Source: Euleptes europaea (Eukaryota; Chordata; Lepidosauria; Squamata; Sphaerodactylidae). Taken from it: 64,000 nucleotides of DNA. The position numbers were made by a program, and so were the translations under genes. The notes under the pieces were generated by a model, which worked only from the letters and a program-made list of their open reading frames with translations, was not told the origin of the DNA and ran no database searches. Location of the stretch: positions 122,262,872 through 122,326,871 of the forward strand of contig NC_079312.1 in assembly GCF_029931775.1 (NCBI RefSeq), written 5' to 3'. Positions 11,016 to 31,829 of the stretch are shown here, piece by piece (the stretch's first letter is position 1; each line of letters opens with the position of its first letter).

Positions 11016-12337
11016 ACATCACCCAGTCCCGCAGCCTGAGATTCTGGAGATGCTGGGAATTGAAAACCACACAGCAGATTTAATAATATCGCTTGTTCCA
11101 AAGCTGCAGTGCCAACACTGAAAATGCCCTGCTCTGTGGTCTAGCAAAGATAACTGATTGTGTGTGTGTATTATTAAAGGTAAAAATGTCACCCTCTTTC
11201 CACTGAGTGAGAAAGGCAGGATGCAATTATTTAAATACATAATTCACAGGTCTCCAACAGCAACATTCCTAGTTTCAGTACTACAAAACTTATCCATTTT
11301 TCATTGTACTAAATGCATTGCTAATTTTTAACTTCTAGATGCACCTGCAGAGAATACAGTAATGAACAATATTTTTTTTCTAAATGGCTCCTTGCCTAAT
11401 ATAGGCAGACAAAAACCTCTCTCTTTAAGCATACTGAAAGAGAGGATTTGACTGGCATGGTCAGAGCCATGTGGTGGCACATGCATATTTGATTCTCACA
11501 ATTACCTTCTCCATATGAAGTCAAAGACCTTGAGAAAAGGACCTCCCACACACAATATTATTACATGAACTCTGCTGTACTCCCTCAATACTTTAATCCT
11601 GCCTAGGACTAGTAGACCCAACCCCTCCATGGAAATAGACTGCAACTACTTCTCATACTACCTACACTACCCTCCAGCTCCCAACTTCAGAGAGAAAAAC
11701 CTCGTATGTAATGTACATATATATTCAGGTTCACACATAAAAGGCACATTCTCCATCACCATCTACACAAAAACACTGGGGGATATCTAACATGTGTTAT
11801 CCTACCCTCCTCCCTGCCCCTCAACATTTGCTCACAGTAAAAGACATTTGCAATCCTTTGCAACCTTAATGTATGCATTCTTTTGTCACATACACCTTTG
11901 TAAGTCAACCCACACAATACCCTGGAGGATGCCCAACTTGTTCTACTTTTGCACTTGCAGCCCTTGTGCTTTACAAAGCCATTCTTCTTCCCTCAAGTGA
12001 TCACACCCTGGTGATTATCCTCCCCACGCCCTGTCCTGTTCTTCCATCCCAGGATGACTCCTCAAGCTCCTCTCTCCTCACACCTGGAAATCACCCACAC
12101 AACAAATCTCCCCGGAGGTTCATCCTCCTACTTTCCTCCAACTCATCCCACTGGAGCTCAGGGTGCGCGAGCGCGTTCAAACGTACGCAAGGATACCCAT
12201 TCCACACCCAACCTGCACGCACCTTTCTTTCACTCCCCCTGTTATTCTCGCCCAGACCCTCCTCCTCCCACCCGTCTGCTTTTCTCCCTCGTCTCGTATC
12301 CCCACATACACACCCGCCCGTGGGTTGCTGCACACAC
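11016..12337. other. Intronic stretch, nothing recognised
   Basis: From 11.8 to 12.3 kb the sequence is C-rich and keeps several frames open at once. None shows a recognisable motif, so these are treated as composition effects. Confidence 0.4.
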
Positions 12338-12347
12338 AGTCTATAAT

Positions 12348-12722
12348 TAGTAGAAAAGAGCAAGAGTCCAGTAGCACCTTAAAGACTAACAAAAATATTT
12401 TCTGGCAGGGTGTGAGCTTTCGTGAGCCACAGCTCACTTCTTCAGATACAGCTAGAATGTGAATCCATCTGTCTTTTAAGAGGAGAGTGAATCCGTCTGG
12501 CTTTTAAGAGGAGAGTGAATTCAGACAAGCATTATTATGTCAATGTTAACAGTATGTACATGTGAATAGCAGGCGTGAGGGGATCTGTGAGCTTTGGCTC
12601 ACGAAAGCTCACACCCTGCCAGAAAATATTTGTGTTAGTCTTTAAGGTGCTCCTGGACTCTTGCCCTTTTCTACTACTGCAGACTAACTAACACGGCGAC
12701 CCACTGTGAATAGTCTGTGAAT
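12348..12722. mobile_element. Foldback retroposon, long copy
   Basis: The left arm (12,362-12,440, 'gagtccagtagcacctta', 'gggtgtgagctttcgtgagc') is the reverse complement of the right arm (12,590-12,665). The centre holds a 30-bp-scale tandem duplication ('cttttaagaggagagtgaat'). The probable target duplication is AGTCTATAAT at 12,338-12,347 and 12,723-12,732. It lies less than 1 kb inside MAP2K4 intron 1. The outer segment ends 'cacggcgacccactgtga'. Confidence 0.7.
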
Positions 12723-12871
12723 AGTCTATAATGCAGTCTCTAATAGTCTATAATGCAGTTCGGGTGCAATCGGGCCTCCCCGGTTGTTTTTCCTCCCCGT
12801 GGCACTCAACCCGGCTGGACCCGGCCGCCGCCTCCTCCCCGGGGCGCCCTCAAGGCCTATTATCCTCGGGA

Positions 12872-13099
12872 GTAGAAAAGAGCAAGTAGTAGAAAAGGGC
12901 AAGAGTCCAGTAGCACCTTAAAGGCTAACACAAATATTTTCTGGCAGGGTATGAGCTTTCGTGAGCCACAGCTCACGCTGTGGCTCACGAAAGCTCACAC
13001 CCTGCCAGAAAATATTTGTGTTAGCCTTTAAGGTGCTACTGGACTCTTGCTCCTCTCTACTACTGCAGACAGACTAACACGGCGACCCACTGCGAATTC
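12872..13099. mobile_element. Foldback retroposon, near-perfect hairpin, 12-bp target duplication
   Basis: The arms 12,901-12,976 and 12,977-13,052 are almost exact reverse complements meeting at the centre ('gctcacg|ctgtggctc'). The flanking duplication TTATCCTCGGGA occurs at 12,860-12,871 and 13,100-13,111, exact. The right end carries 'ctgcagacagactaacacgg'. It sits about 0.2 kb from MAP2K4 exon 1, within the CpG-rich zone. Confidence 0.8.
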
Positions 13100-13990
13100 T
13101 TATCCTCGGGAAAGGCCTGGTCCTCCTCCGCCCAGCTCGGGCGCTCCCTCCTCTCTCTCTGCCTGTCTCCCTGCAGTCAGGCGGGCGGCTCGGCTAAGAA
13201 GGAGGAGGCCGGGGCAGGGGGCTGGGGGGGGGGCTTGAAGCGCGGCCTACCGCCTCCGAGGGGTGGGGGGCCGCGCCCGGGCCCTGCTCCCGCGGAGCGC
13301 TCCCTTACCCTGCATGCTGCTGACGGCCGTGTGCGCCGCCTGGGACCCGCCGCCAGGGCCGGAGCCAGAGCCGGGGCCCGGGCTGGGAGCCGCCATTGTG
13401 CAGCGCGCGCCGCTCGCGAGAATGAGGGTGGGAGGGGACAGAGGGAGGGAGGCTGCAATGCAGCAGGAGCCGCGCGGCGGGCGGGCCGGCCCCCTCCCCG
13501 GCCCCGCTCGCCCAACCGCCCGCCCGCCTCGGCCCCCAGGCAGCTGGCGGGACACCCGGAGCCCGGCCTCGGGACGACAGGCGCCAGCCTCCCTGGCACC
13601 GACAGGCCCAAACCCCTCCGCCCTTCGCGGCGTGAAAGAGAAACCCCTCCCCGGCAGCGGGCGGGACGGACGGTGCCTCCGGCCCCCTCCGCGCAGAAAC
13701 ACCAGCGAGGGCGAGGGAGGCTCGCTCGGCCTCCGGCCCGCCAAAGTCCCGTCGTCCCCCGCACCCCCCCCCGCTATAAACTGCCTGAGGCGCGCGCACC
13801 CTTTCAAAGACGAGGGGGGGCGGGGAGAGAACGCTGGGCTTATGGGCGGCGGGTTTCCCAGGCCCTGGGATGCGGTACCTTCGGCGCGCGGCCGCAGCGG
13901 GCTGAGGGAGGGTGAAGCTGGACGCCCTTCAGACCTGTAGCCGCGGGGGGCGCAGAAAGGGGGCGCTGCCCCATCAGCCGCTTGCCAGGC
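13100..13990 (-). promoter_or_regulatory. MAP2K4: CpG-island promoter of MAP2K4
   Basis: Extreme G+C content and dense CpG surround the first coding exon and extend about 600 bases upstream of its ATG (minus sense). Less dense CpG continues to about 12,760 inside intron 1, around the foldback insertion. No TATA box is convincingly placed, as expected for a broadly expressed kinase gene. The many long open frames on both strands here (for example 13,235-13,915) come from the lack of AT-rich stop codons and are not genes. Confidence 0.75.
13309..13396 (-). CDS. MAP2K4: MAP2K4 first coding exon (dual-specificity kinase MKK4/SEK1), partial gene
   Basis: MAP2K4 phosphorylates JNK and p38 kinases in cytoplasmic and nuclear stress signalling. 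The minus-strand frame encodes 29 residues plus one base: MAAPSPGPG, a Gly/Ser/Pro-rich stretch, then HTAVSSMQ. Human MKK4 begins MAAPSPSGGG and its first exon closes with AVSSMQG, so both ends match. The donor CAGG|gtaagg leaves phase 1, as in the human gene. Only this low-complexity N-terminus, upstream of the JNK-docking and kinase domains, lies in the window. I searched 0-13 kb on the minus strand for exon 2 (KRKALKLNFANPPF) by eye and did not find it, so intron 1 probably exceeds 13 kb. The gene reads away from TMEM220, with 7.4 kb between start codons. The recognition rests on about 20 matching residues and on context. Confidence 0.85.
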
Positions 13991-14059
13991 CCTCTCCAAT
14001 AAGCTCAACCCCAGGAAGACCTCATTAACCGAATAGGATGCTCTCTCTTGGGGAGGACG

Positions 14060-14229
14060 GGCTTCATGTTTCTGGGAGTTACTTCATTTTTTTTCCCCCA
14101 GGAGACTTTGGAGCTGCCATTGTATCTTTGGGTCTCCAAGGGCAGACTTCATGTTTCTGGGAGATACTTCCATTTTTTCCCAGGAGACTTTGGAGCTGCC
14201 ATTATATCTTTGGGTCTCCAAGAAGAAGA
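14060..14229. repeat. 85-bp tandem duplication upstream of MAP2K4
   Basis: Two copies of about 85 bp start with 'cttcatgtttctgggag' at 14,062 and 14,147 and end 'tatctttgggtctccaag'. Differences are few and mostly in the T/C run. Because 85 is not a multiple of three, each frame shows the repeat in a different translation. It lies 0.7 kb upstream of the MAP2K4 ATG. Confidence 0.85.
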
Positions 14230-14333
14230 AAAAACAGGCTAAAAATACGCTGAAGGGTAAAATAGCGGGACCCAAGCCAAAGGACCGCATCTCCTTGGCA
14301 AACCTCACGGTGGAAAAGTATGTCCTATTTTTA

Positions 14334-14490
14334 GGGTTGCCAGTTTCCAGGTGGAGGTCCGAGATCTCCCGCTGTAACAGCTGATTTCCAGGTGACGGAG
14401 ATCACTTCCCCTGTAGGACATGGATGCTATAAAAGTTGGACCCTGTGGCATTTATACTCCATTGAAGTCCCTCTCCTCTCCTCTTTATAT
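14334..14490 (-). mobile_element. Diverged inverted-end repeat ('GGGTTGCCA' family)
   Basis: 'agggttgccagtttccaggt', 'ctgatttccaggtgacggag' and 'ccattgaagtccctctcc' match in order the repeat at 1658-1850. The family is unnamed here. Confidence 0.45.
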
Positions 14491-15025
14491 AAAGGAAGGA
14501 GTTGGAAGCACAAAGGTGTGGGTCCTGTCCTAAATCTCCCAAGTCTGAATTCTCTGCAACTGGCTGGGACAGAATTGGCGGTTAGCCCTGGCCGGAGAGG
14601 CCTGGTTTAAAAAGCCTGCAAGGGGGGGAGGAGTAAAATCACGGGGAGGTAAAGTAGAGAGAGAAAGAAAATTAAGAAACGAAGGGGGTAAAAATCGTGT
14701 TGTAGTGGACCCAGAACGAAGAAAAGAAAAAGCCAGAGAGAACAGGGCAGTGTTCCACAGTAGTCCTGCAGAACTCATATTGCTGAGGCTATTGTTTTTG
14801 ACAGGAGACCAATAATAAGGGGTTTAAGCCCAGAGGTAAGTGAGCACAATTCTTTTGCCAATATGTGCTAACTCACAGGAATATTATTGTGGTGTTTGCT
14901 CTGAAAATGGAAAGTTGCTGGAAGAGGATCCCTTACCTGTGGGCAGCTCAGGGGTCATGCCACTGTTGCTTGACCCTATGTGTGTTCACTTAGAAAAGAA
15001 TTCTACTCACAGCCTGATCCTATGC
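14491..15025. other. Intergenic MAP2K4-TMEM220, nothing recognised
   Basis: No repeat or coding feature was identified. The frame at 14,840-15,157 has no motif support. Confidence 0.35.
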
Positions 15026-15027
15026 AT

Positions 15028-15300
15028 TTTGTTTATTTACTTTATTTTTAGTCCACCTTTCTCACTGAGACTCCGATTACACAGTGTAAGTCAATGCAAT
15101 CAATCAAATGAGACATCTAATAAACAATGCAATAAGACTAAGGTTAAAACAATTTGAAACACAGCACCAAGTCATTATACATGATACGTCAAACAATGCA
15201 GAAAATGGTATTACAAAGGTAGAAAGCAGTGCCGCAAGAGCAGGATAATACATTAGCAACCAGGTAATACATGACATACAGTGATATAGCACAATTCTGT
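15028..15300 (-). mobile_element. LINE 3' end fragment, minus sense
   Basis: 'tttatttttagtccacctttctc'-like sequence, read in reverse, gives the 'gagaaaggtggac...aataaa' tail typical of the CR1/L3-like LINEs here. It is diverged. Confidence 0.45.
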
Positions 15301-16560
15301 TCCCTTTAGAAAAGCTCCTTCCTGAACCATTCCATTATCATATTGTCCTTTTACCTTTCTAAAAATGGCATCTTGGATCATTCTGTTTTACACAATTTGC
15401 AGAATGACAGAGTGGGAGTTTTCCTGACTTCTTCAGAAAGGCCTTTCCACAGCGTGAGAACCGCAACAAAAATGCATGTGTACAAGCAGTTGCTGACCTT
15501 GCCTATTTGTTGGGTGGCACCATTAGAAGCCTTGAGTTAGTGATTTAATTCTGTGTTCAATTTGTAAATCATTTTTAAAAGTTTTTATAACTGTGACTTG
15601 CATATTGGGAGTCTCATTTGGCATCAGTTTAATAACTTAATCTTGAAAGAAAATGGGCAGGTTCATAAGTAGAACTTAACAATTACTACATTTCAAGCAC
15701 AGAACTGCAGCAGAGTCTAACAGTGCAATCTTAAGGGCTCCCTGTGCTGGCAACCACACCATAGCATCCTATCCGGGTGTTGTGTTTGCAAAGGCTGGGT
15801 CACGATGGACAAGGACTGTAGTCTATGCCACGGTGTATGCTATATACATGTCCAGAGATGCCCCTCTGAAACTGGTGTTTGGGCATCCTCGACCTCGGCA
15901 ACCCCGATCAACTCCCCCTCATCGCCAAGTCTCTCCTGTTTCAGCTCTGCCCATGCAAAGGGCAGACACCCCAGACAATTCTCTCTCGCATCAATCCTTC
16001 AGGAAAGAAGGAAGGGCAAGGAAGGAGGGTGGAAGTATGCTTACCTTCCTTGTGCAAGTGGAACACGCTGCTACAAAGCCCGCTGACTCTAGAGGACCTC
16101 CGGCAACACCCTGAAGGTCAGCAAGATGAGGGGCTCTCAGGAGCAACCTTCCTTGGGGTGAGCACCGGGAGGCAGCAGGGCCAGGAATTCTGGGGCTCCA
16201 GCAAATGCCTCACAGGTCAACAGGATGGGCACGGCATGGAGAGAGGTGAGAACCTTGGGAGAAACCTAACCAATCCCCAGGCCAGACGTTGGAGGGGCAA
16301 ATGGGGGTGAAAGAGGAAAGGCAGGAGCACAGGGGGGAGGGTGCGTGGAGCAACCTTCCCTATAAAACAAAGCTCTCGGAAGGCCAATGAGGTTCCATGC
16401 TGGAGGGAACCTAACAGCCAGGGTAAGGAGGCTGAGCACAATAGTTCTACCAACACCCATTCTGAAGTCATCGCACTTCAGAGTCAGTTGGAAGGCGGCA
16501 GGGTGGAGGATCCACAAGAGGCCTCAAAGGGGACAAACCTCACGTGTATGTTCATGCTCT
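15301..16560. other. Intergenic, unidentified; GC-richer block 15.75-16.55 kb
   Basis: Several overlapping frames of 80-140 codons exist on both strands between 15.78 and 16.52 kb. None has a recognisable domain, splice support or agreement between strands. An old unidentified repeat is more likely than a gene. Confidence 0.35.
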
Positions 16561-16732
16561 TACAGCATTGCTCGACCTAGCATGTCTGACACTTTTTTTG
16601 CACTTTTCTAATTTTTGTAATCCTATTGCATTGCTTGTTAGATCTCATGCTATTTGACTACATTGTTTTACACCATGTAATCCACCTTAAGTCTCAAGTA
16701 TAAAATAGGTCTGTAAAGTAAATAAATAAGGA
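16561..16732 (+). mobile_element. LINE 3' end fragment, plus sense
   Basis: It ends 'catgtaatccaccttaagtc' then 'aaaataggtctgtaaagtaa' and 'ataaataag', a tail of the same general type as the other CR1/L3-like ends. No coding part remains. Confidence 0.5.
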
Positions 16733-18370
16733 TGGGCTGATCACCACTTTGCTCATTCCCCCCCCCAAAAAAAATTCTGGCTGGTCCTGGTCCTGTTTGT
16801 CATCGTCCATCACTGTGCAGCAATTTTCAGTGTACAAAGTTTTGTTTACTTTGGGTTATTCTAGGTTATGTGATGTAGTTTAGGCAGAGAAAGGACAACA
16901 TAGCCTGTGGAGCTTCTGTTTCAAAACTGTATACAGTATACTTCCCCTTCTTATAAGGGGCTCTTTACACATGGTATTTTTACCTAAATGTCTGCAGGGC
17001 ACTAATTTTCAAACATGCCACCATCAGGAAACCATCTGAGATCAAGAAGAGCCCATAAGTATCTGTCACAAAATCCCTGCACATTGTTGGAAGGTTTTGG
17101 GGTGTGTTTTATCTAGAGCACACACAAGCTAGACCTGTTAGCCTCATCATTGCTCTGTATAAATTGAAAAGGTGACTGAAAACACAGGCAACACTTCATT
17201 GTGGCTGCATATTTCAGGGGACCATTGACAGTGGTGGAGCAAACTGTTTCAGGGCAAGTTTTTCCACCACTGCTGATAATTGCACTGAAGAACCGTGATA
17301 AGGTTGAATAACCCTGCGAGTTCACAGAACACATGTTGGAAACCACTGCTGGAGAGAGAGACACAGTTTATATTGTCATGTGTAAAGATAACATGTATCT
17401 ATTTTGCTGTGCAATATTATGAACTTCCTGCTAATTGCACTTCTTGAACTGACATATACACTAAGGCAGATAAATTTGCTATCTTCAGACAATCCTTTAT
17501 ATTTGTTGCTTATACCCATGTAGGTGATATATCTCATGCTATGCTGTAAGCCTGCATGTGACAAAATGGAATCCGGCCCACAAAAATTTATGCTACAATA
17601 ATTTTTTTTTTAATCTTTAAGGTGCCACAAAATTCTTGCTGCAACACATCAACATGGCACCTTATCTGGAATTTAGCTCTAAGGCGGCAGTCTGAAATAC
17701 ACTTAAGGCATATGCTGCAATAACTTGCTGGACCTTAGTTCTGAGTAAATATGTTTAGGAGCCCAGTTCACAAGGTGTACCTTTTATGCCTCGTAAATAA
17801 TCTGACTATTCCTATTTTTTCACAGAACTATTTTATTGTTACGCCTAAATCTTCTGTGCCAAAGTGCTCTCAACTGGCAAGGTCCAATATATATATTGCT
17901 TATGTCTCATCCAGAGAAAGACAGAAAAACCTTTCAAAAAATAACAAAAATAAAATGTCCAATCCAGTTTCAGCATTAATTGTCACCCAAAAGACTGGCA
18001 CCCAAGGGTGTGATTTCAGGAAAGCCAAACCAGAAAAAAGCGGTGTTTAAAACTATAGCTGGTAATCCCGATCCTGAAAAAACTGGAAATAATCATCTTT
18101 TTCTGGAATCATTTTGTGTCCCCCAGCTACAGCAGTAGAATGGAGCCAAATGTTTTCAGATTCCCAAGCTCCCCAAAAGCCCCATACCAATTTTATTTAA
18201 TTATTTATATTTTAAATCTATATCCCCCCCCCCCCCATTACAGCGTATTTGGAAATTCGTGCATTTTTGGGAATCCCCAAAGGTTTTTGGCTACAATATT
18301 GCTGTATCCAACATTTTCTGGGTTTTTTTTTTTTTGCTCACCACTACTGCCATTTCTGTTTTCAAGCGAA
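16733..18370. other. Intergenic, no gene seen
   Basis: The segment around 17,110-17,345 ends 'tgttggaaaccactgct', which resembles a hAT terminus, but no partner end or target duplication was found. 'ttaaggtgccacaaaattct' near 17,620 is a scrap of the foldback family. A poly-C run lies near 18,225. Confidence 0.35.
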
Positions 18371-18374
18371 AATA

Positions 18375-18515
18375 ATATTTTACTCCTCTGAAGATGCCTG
18401 CCACAGCTGCTGGCGAAACGTCAGGAAAGAAAATCCCAAGACCACAGTTACACAGCCCGGATAACCCACAAGAACCAATGAACTCTGACTGTGAAAGCCT
18501 TCGACAATATTCTTC
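18375..18515 (+). mobile_element. Penelope-like element 3' fragment (tentative)
   Basis: 'gaagatgcctgccacagctg', 'ctggcgaaacgtcaggaaag' and 'tacacagcccggataaccca' form a well-known vertebrate repeat segment that I associate with Penelope-like retroelement 3' ends. It is short, with no reading frame. Confidence 0.5.
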
Positions 18516-19235
18516 CTTTGTCTTCCTTATTTTTGTAGAATAATCATGGTCTTCCCTTACTTCTAAACTTTTTCCTGTTCAACTGCACCAAAGTTCTCCT
18601 GACTCTTTCCCAACTAGTTAATAATGCATTGTATCCCTCAATATGGAGATCACAATGGAAATGAGTAACTTAAATGAAGTTGTATGTATGTTGCATAGAT
18701 GGCTGTTCTTATTTCCTGATTCTTTCACGATAAACATTTAAATGGAAATACATTTTTATGCAAAACAGTTCACAACTATTCTTTGATCTTGAGGTTATGC
18801 AATATTTTCACTAATAGGTGGTGTTTTTGAAAGAAGAACCGTATTAATAATGAAGATTATTCCTCTGCATGATCTACCCTTCTTGTAATGCTGAAGAGCT
18901 TTTGACATTTTTCTATGATGTTAGAAAGCTTGCATTATGAATTTTACATTCTTTCTAGGATCCAATTCAGACCTGAAATCCTGAATAGCCTGTTCTCATT
19001 TCTTTCTCATGTTTCTTTCCCCCCAAATGATCTTCACTCTCCACACTATTTCTTATATTTAATTCTTTCTGTAGAATCATGAAGGGGGAGTGGAGTCCTT
19101 TAATTGCATTATTAAGCTCGGCATGCCAGACCTTCTCCTCAACCTGCCTCATGCCTATTCTGTAACTATTTCAGAACAGGTATTTTGTAATTCAAAGTGG
19201 CTTGTCCCTGAAACTTCCTCTAATTTAAAAACAAA
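18516..19235. other. Intergenic, nothing recognised
   Basis: AT-rich sequence without a recognisable repeat or conserved frame on either strand. Confidence 0.35.
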
Positions 19236-19239
19236 TACA

Positions 19240-19450
19240 AGGCGTGTGGCTCCTGAAAGACTAAAGTTAATTATTATGCATAAATTTTCTTGGGTCTGAG
19301 GAGCTCACTTCAGCAGATGGTTATAGAATGTATCTAAGGAATGGGGTTTTAGTCCACGAAAGTTTATATCCTGTAAAAGACCTGTTAGTCGTTAAGCTAC
19401 CACAAGATTATTTGTGTGTGTGTTTGCTGCAAAAGACTTACACGGCTACT
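19240..19450 (-). mobile_element. Diverged foldback-family copy
   Basis: 'gagctcacttcagcagatgg', 'agtccacgaaagtttatatc' and 'ttacacggctact' give the order of family segments seen at 12.3-13.1 kb. This copy is older and not a clean hairpin. A hAT element abuts its end. Confidence 0.5.
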
Positions 19451-19458
19451 TCTATAGA

Positions 19459-19782
19459 CAGGGCCAGTTCTACCATTAGGCGAATTAGGCGGTTGCCTAG
19501 GGCGCAGACCTCAGAGGGGTGCAGAACTGGCCTGGGGGGCACAGTTTTAAACAGATTAGTTTCTTGGGGGGGAAATGCAACTGACAATTTATATTATTGA
19601 TTTTAAGATAAGTACCACAGCAGTGGAATGTCTATGGAATATAATTAATTATAACGTCTTATTAAAAAAAGTGTTGTGCTTTTATTTTTTCTACAAGACA
19701 TCTGTTTTTGAATACTGGTTAACAAGGGGGGGACAAGTAGTTACCCTTGCCTAGGGCGCCAAAATGACTGGCACCAGCCCTG
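19459..19782 (+). mobile_element. Non-autonomous hAT element A
   Basis: The left end is CAGGGCCAGTTCTACCATTA, the right end is the complement ending ACTGGCACCAGCCCTG, and both carry the subterminal 'gcctagggcgc' motif. The flanking 8-mers are TCTATAGA (19,451-19,458) and CCTATAGA (19,783-19,790), with one mismatch. The interior is AT-rich with no transposase. Confidence 0.8.
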
Positions 19783-19791
19783 CCTATAGAC

Positions 19792-20219
19792 CAGTGGTTC
19801 CCAAACCTTTCGGGCCACCGCCCCCTTGGTTCCACAAACTCAACCCCCGCGCCCCCTACCCTATAAAAAGCATTTTTCATAATAGTGGTTTGCATGACTC
19901 ATAAAGAAGATAATAAAATTTCAGAGCAGTGACAATTAATTGCACCTCTGTTCAAAATCAAACTAAAACTTTTTAGCTGAAGTTTATTCAACAAAGCTGA
20001 TGAACTTGATCCAGTGGTACCAGCTCTTCAAAGTCTGGGGAGGGGGGGGCGTGGAATTTGCCAGCATGGTGCCATTGCTTGATCTCTTGTAAATTAGTGA
20101 ACAGCACAGTTGAAGGGGCCCACCTCTAGCGGCCCCTGCTGCTCCCTTGCCTCTTAGTGCCCCCCTAGGTAATCCCACCGCCCCCCAGGGGGTGGTACCG
20201 CCCACTTTGGCAATCACTG
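19792..20219 (+). mobile_element. Non-autonomous hAT element B, inserted beside element A
   Basis: The left end CAGTGGTTCCCAAACC and right end TTTGGCAATCACTG are inverted. Subterminal 'cgccccct' blocks occur at both sides. The 8-bp flanks are CTATAGAC (19,784-19,791) and CCATAGAC (20,220-20,227), with one mismatch. There is no coding capacity. Confidence 0.8.
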
Positions 20220-20227
20220 CCATAGAC

Positions 20228-20680
20228 CTTTATTTTTTTTCAAATTAAATAAAAATTTATTATTACATTTAAAAAACCACAAAAATCCAAAAAAACCTCA
20301 TACATCATTTCAAACAGTAAATCCATATAACATTTCGGAACAAAAAACCCTTAAAACATTCTGAAACCTAATAAACACTTTACATATCATCATCTCCACT
20401 TTCAAATATATTTTCCACTCTAGAAATTATTGAATTCCCTATAACATCTAAATCTTTAGTACCTTTATTGTTTTGATAGTCTAGAAATAGACATTCCGGA
20501 GAAACCAGAAACAATTCGATTAAATTCTTTACCAGATGTGCAAAAGGATATATGTCGTGATATATGTCTCCATAGGGTAACAACAAGAATACATTTCGCA
20601 AGAAACTGAAAAGGAAACAAATTTCTAGATTTAAATAACTGGGTAAAGTTTAAGAGACCGACGTATTAATTAGACCTTTA
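20228..20680 (-). mobile_element. Retroposed 3' end with A-rich tail, minus sense, family unidentified
   Basis: Read on the minus strand there is a 73-codon frame (20,601-20,380), then AT-rich sequence and a terminal 'aataaatttttatttaattt' close to the LINE-like tail at 33.58 kb. The short frame ends in VENIFESGDDDM and I do not recognise it. It is either a LINE (L1-like) 3' end or a processed transcript. No target duplication was identified. Confidence 0.35.
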
Positions 20681-20845
20681 TTGAGCGAATTGCCCTCTTG
20701 CTACGGCTTTGGGAGCGTGGGCGGTGCATGCAACTGGCTTTGCGCGCGCTGTGCCTGCTCCCTGGAGCCCCCGCGCTGCTTCTGGCCGGAGGTGGGAAGG
20801 GGGCGGCCCCATCGCTGGGCGCCGAGCGGGCAGCAAGAGGGCGAT

Positions 20846-31519
<10,674 letters not shown>

Positions 31520-31815
31520 GGTGGACATGAACCCATACAGAGTCTTGGTGCCCATGAACGTTTGATCAGCGATACCAATCAACAGGAACTGCAGCAGGAC
31601 CAAAATCAGTTCATTCTCATGTGCGTTAAGACAAATGGGCCATGGTTATGTTAACCAGTGTCTTGGTACCTGTGATTGGATCAGATGTGACAGAAAGGAT
31701 ATGTCTATGGGAGCTGATGGAGCCTAGAGGGGGTTTGAGTTTCCTATTTAAGCCAGTGTAATTCAAGATGAGCAATAGCCTTGAAGGACAATGATAGTTG
31801 TGTTAGTGCGGTGTA

Positions 31816-31821
31816 AATAAA
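31816..31821 (+). terminator. TMEM220: TMEM220 polyadenylation signal AATAAA
   Basis: A canonical hexamer about 300 bases after the TMEM220 stop codon. It predicts a short 3' UTR ending near 31.84 kb. Confidence 0.6.
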
Positions 31822-31829
31822 TGTACGAA

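Noticed and set aside
11873-12462. Overlapping Ser/Pro/His-rich frames near 12 kb
   Set aside because: C-rich composition keeps several frames open at once. The last part reads into the foldback element.
13235-14008. Five overlapping open frames of 160-250 codons on both strands
   Set aside because: They lie in the MAP2K4 CpG island, where lack of AT keeps all frames open. Only the short MAP2K4 first exon has motif and splice support.
15782-16310. Overlapping frames of 90-143 codons between MAP2K4 and TMEM220
   Set aside because: Three plus frames and two minus frames overlap with no known motif. A decayed repeat is more likely than a gene.
17030-17350. Possible hAT element ending 'gttggaaaccactg'
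   Set aside because: No matching left end and no 8-bp duplication could be found, so only the resemblance is recorded.
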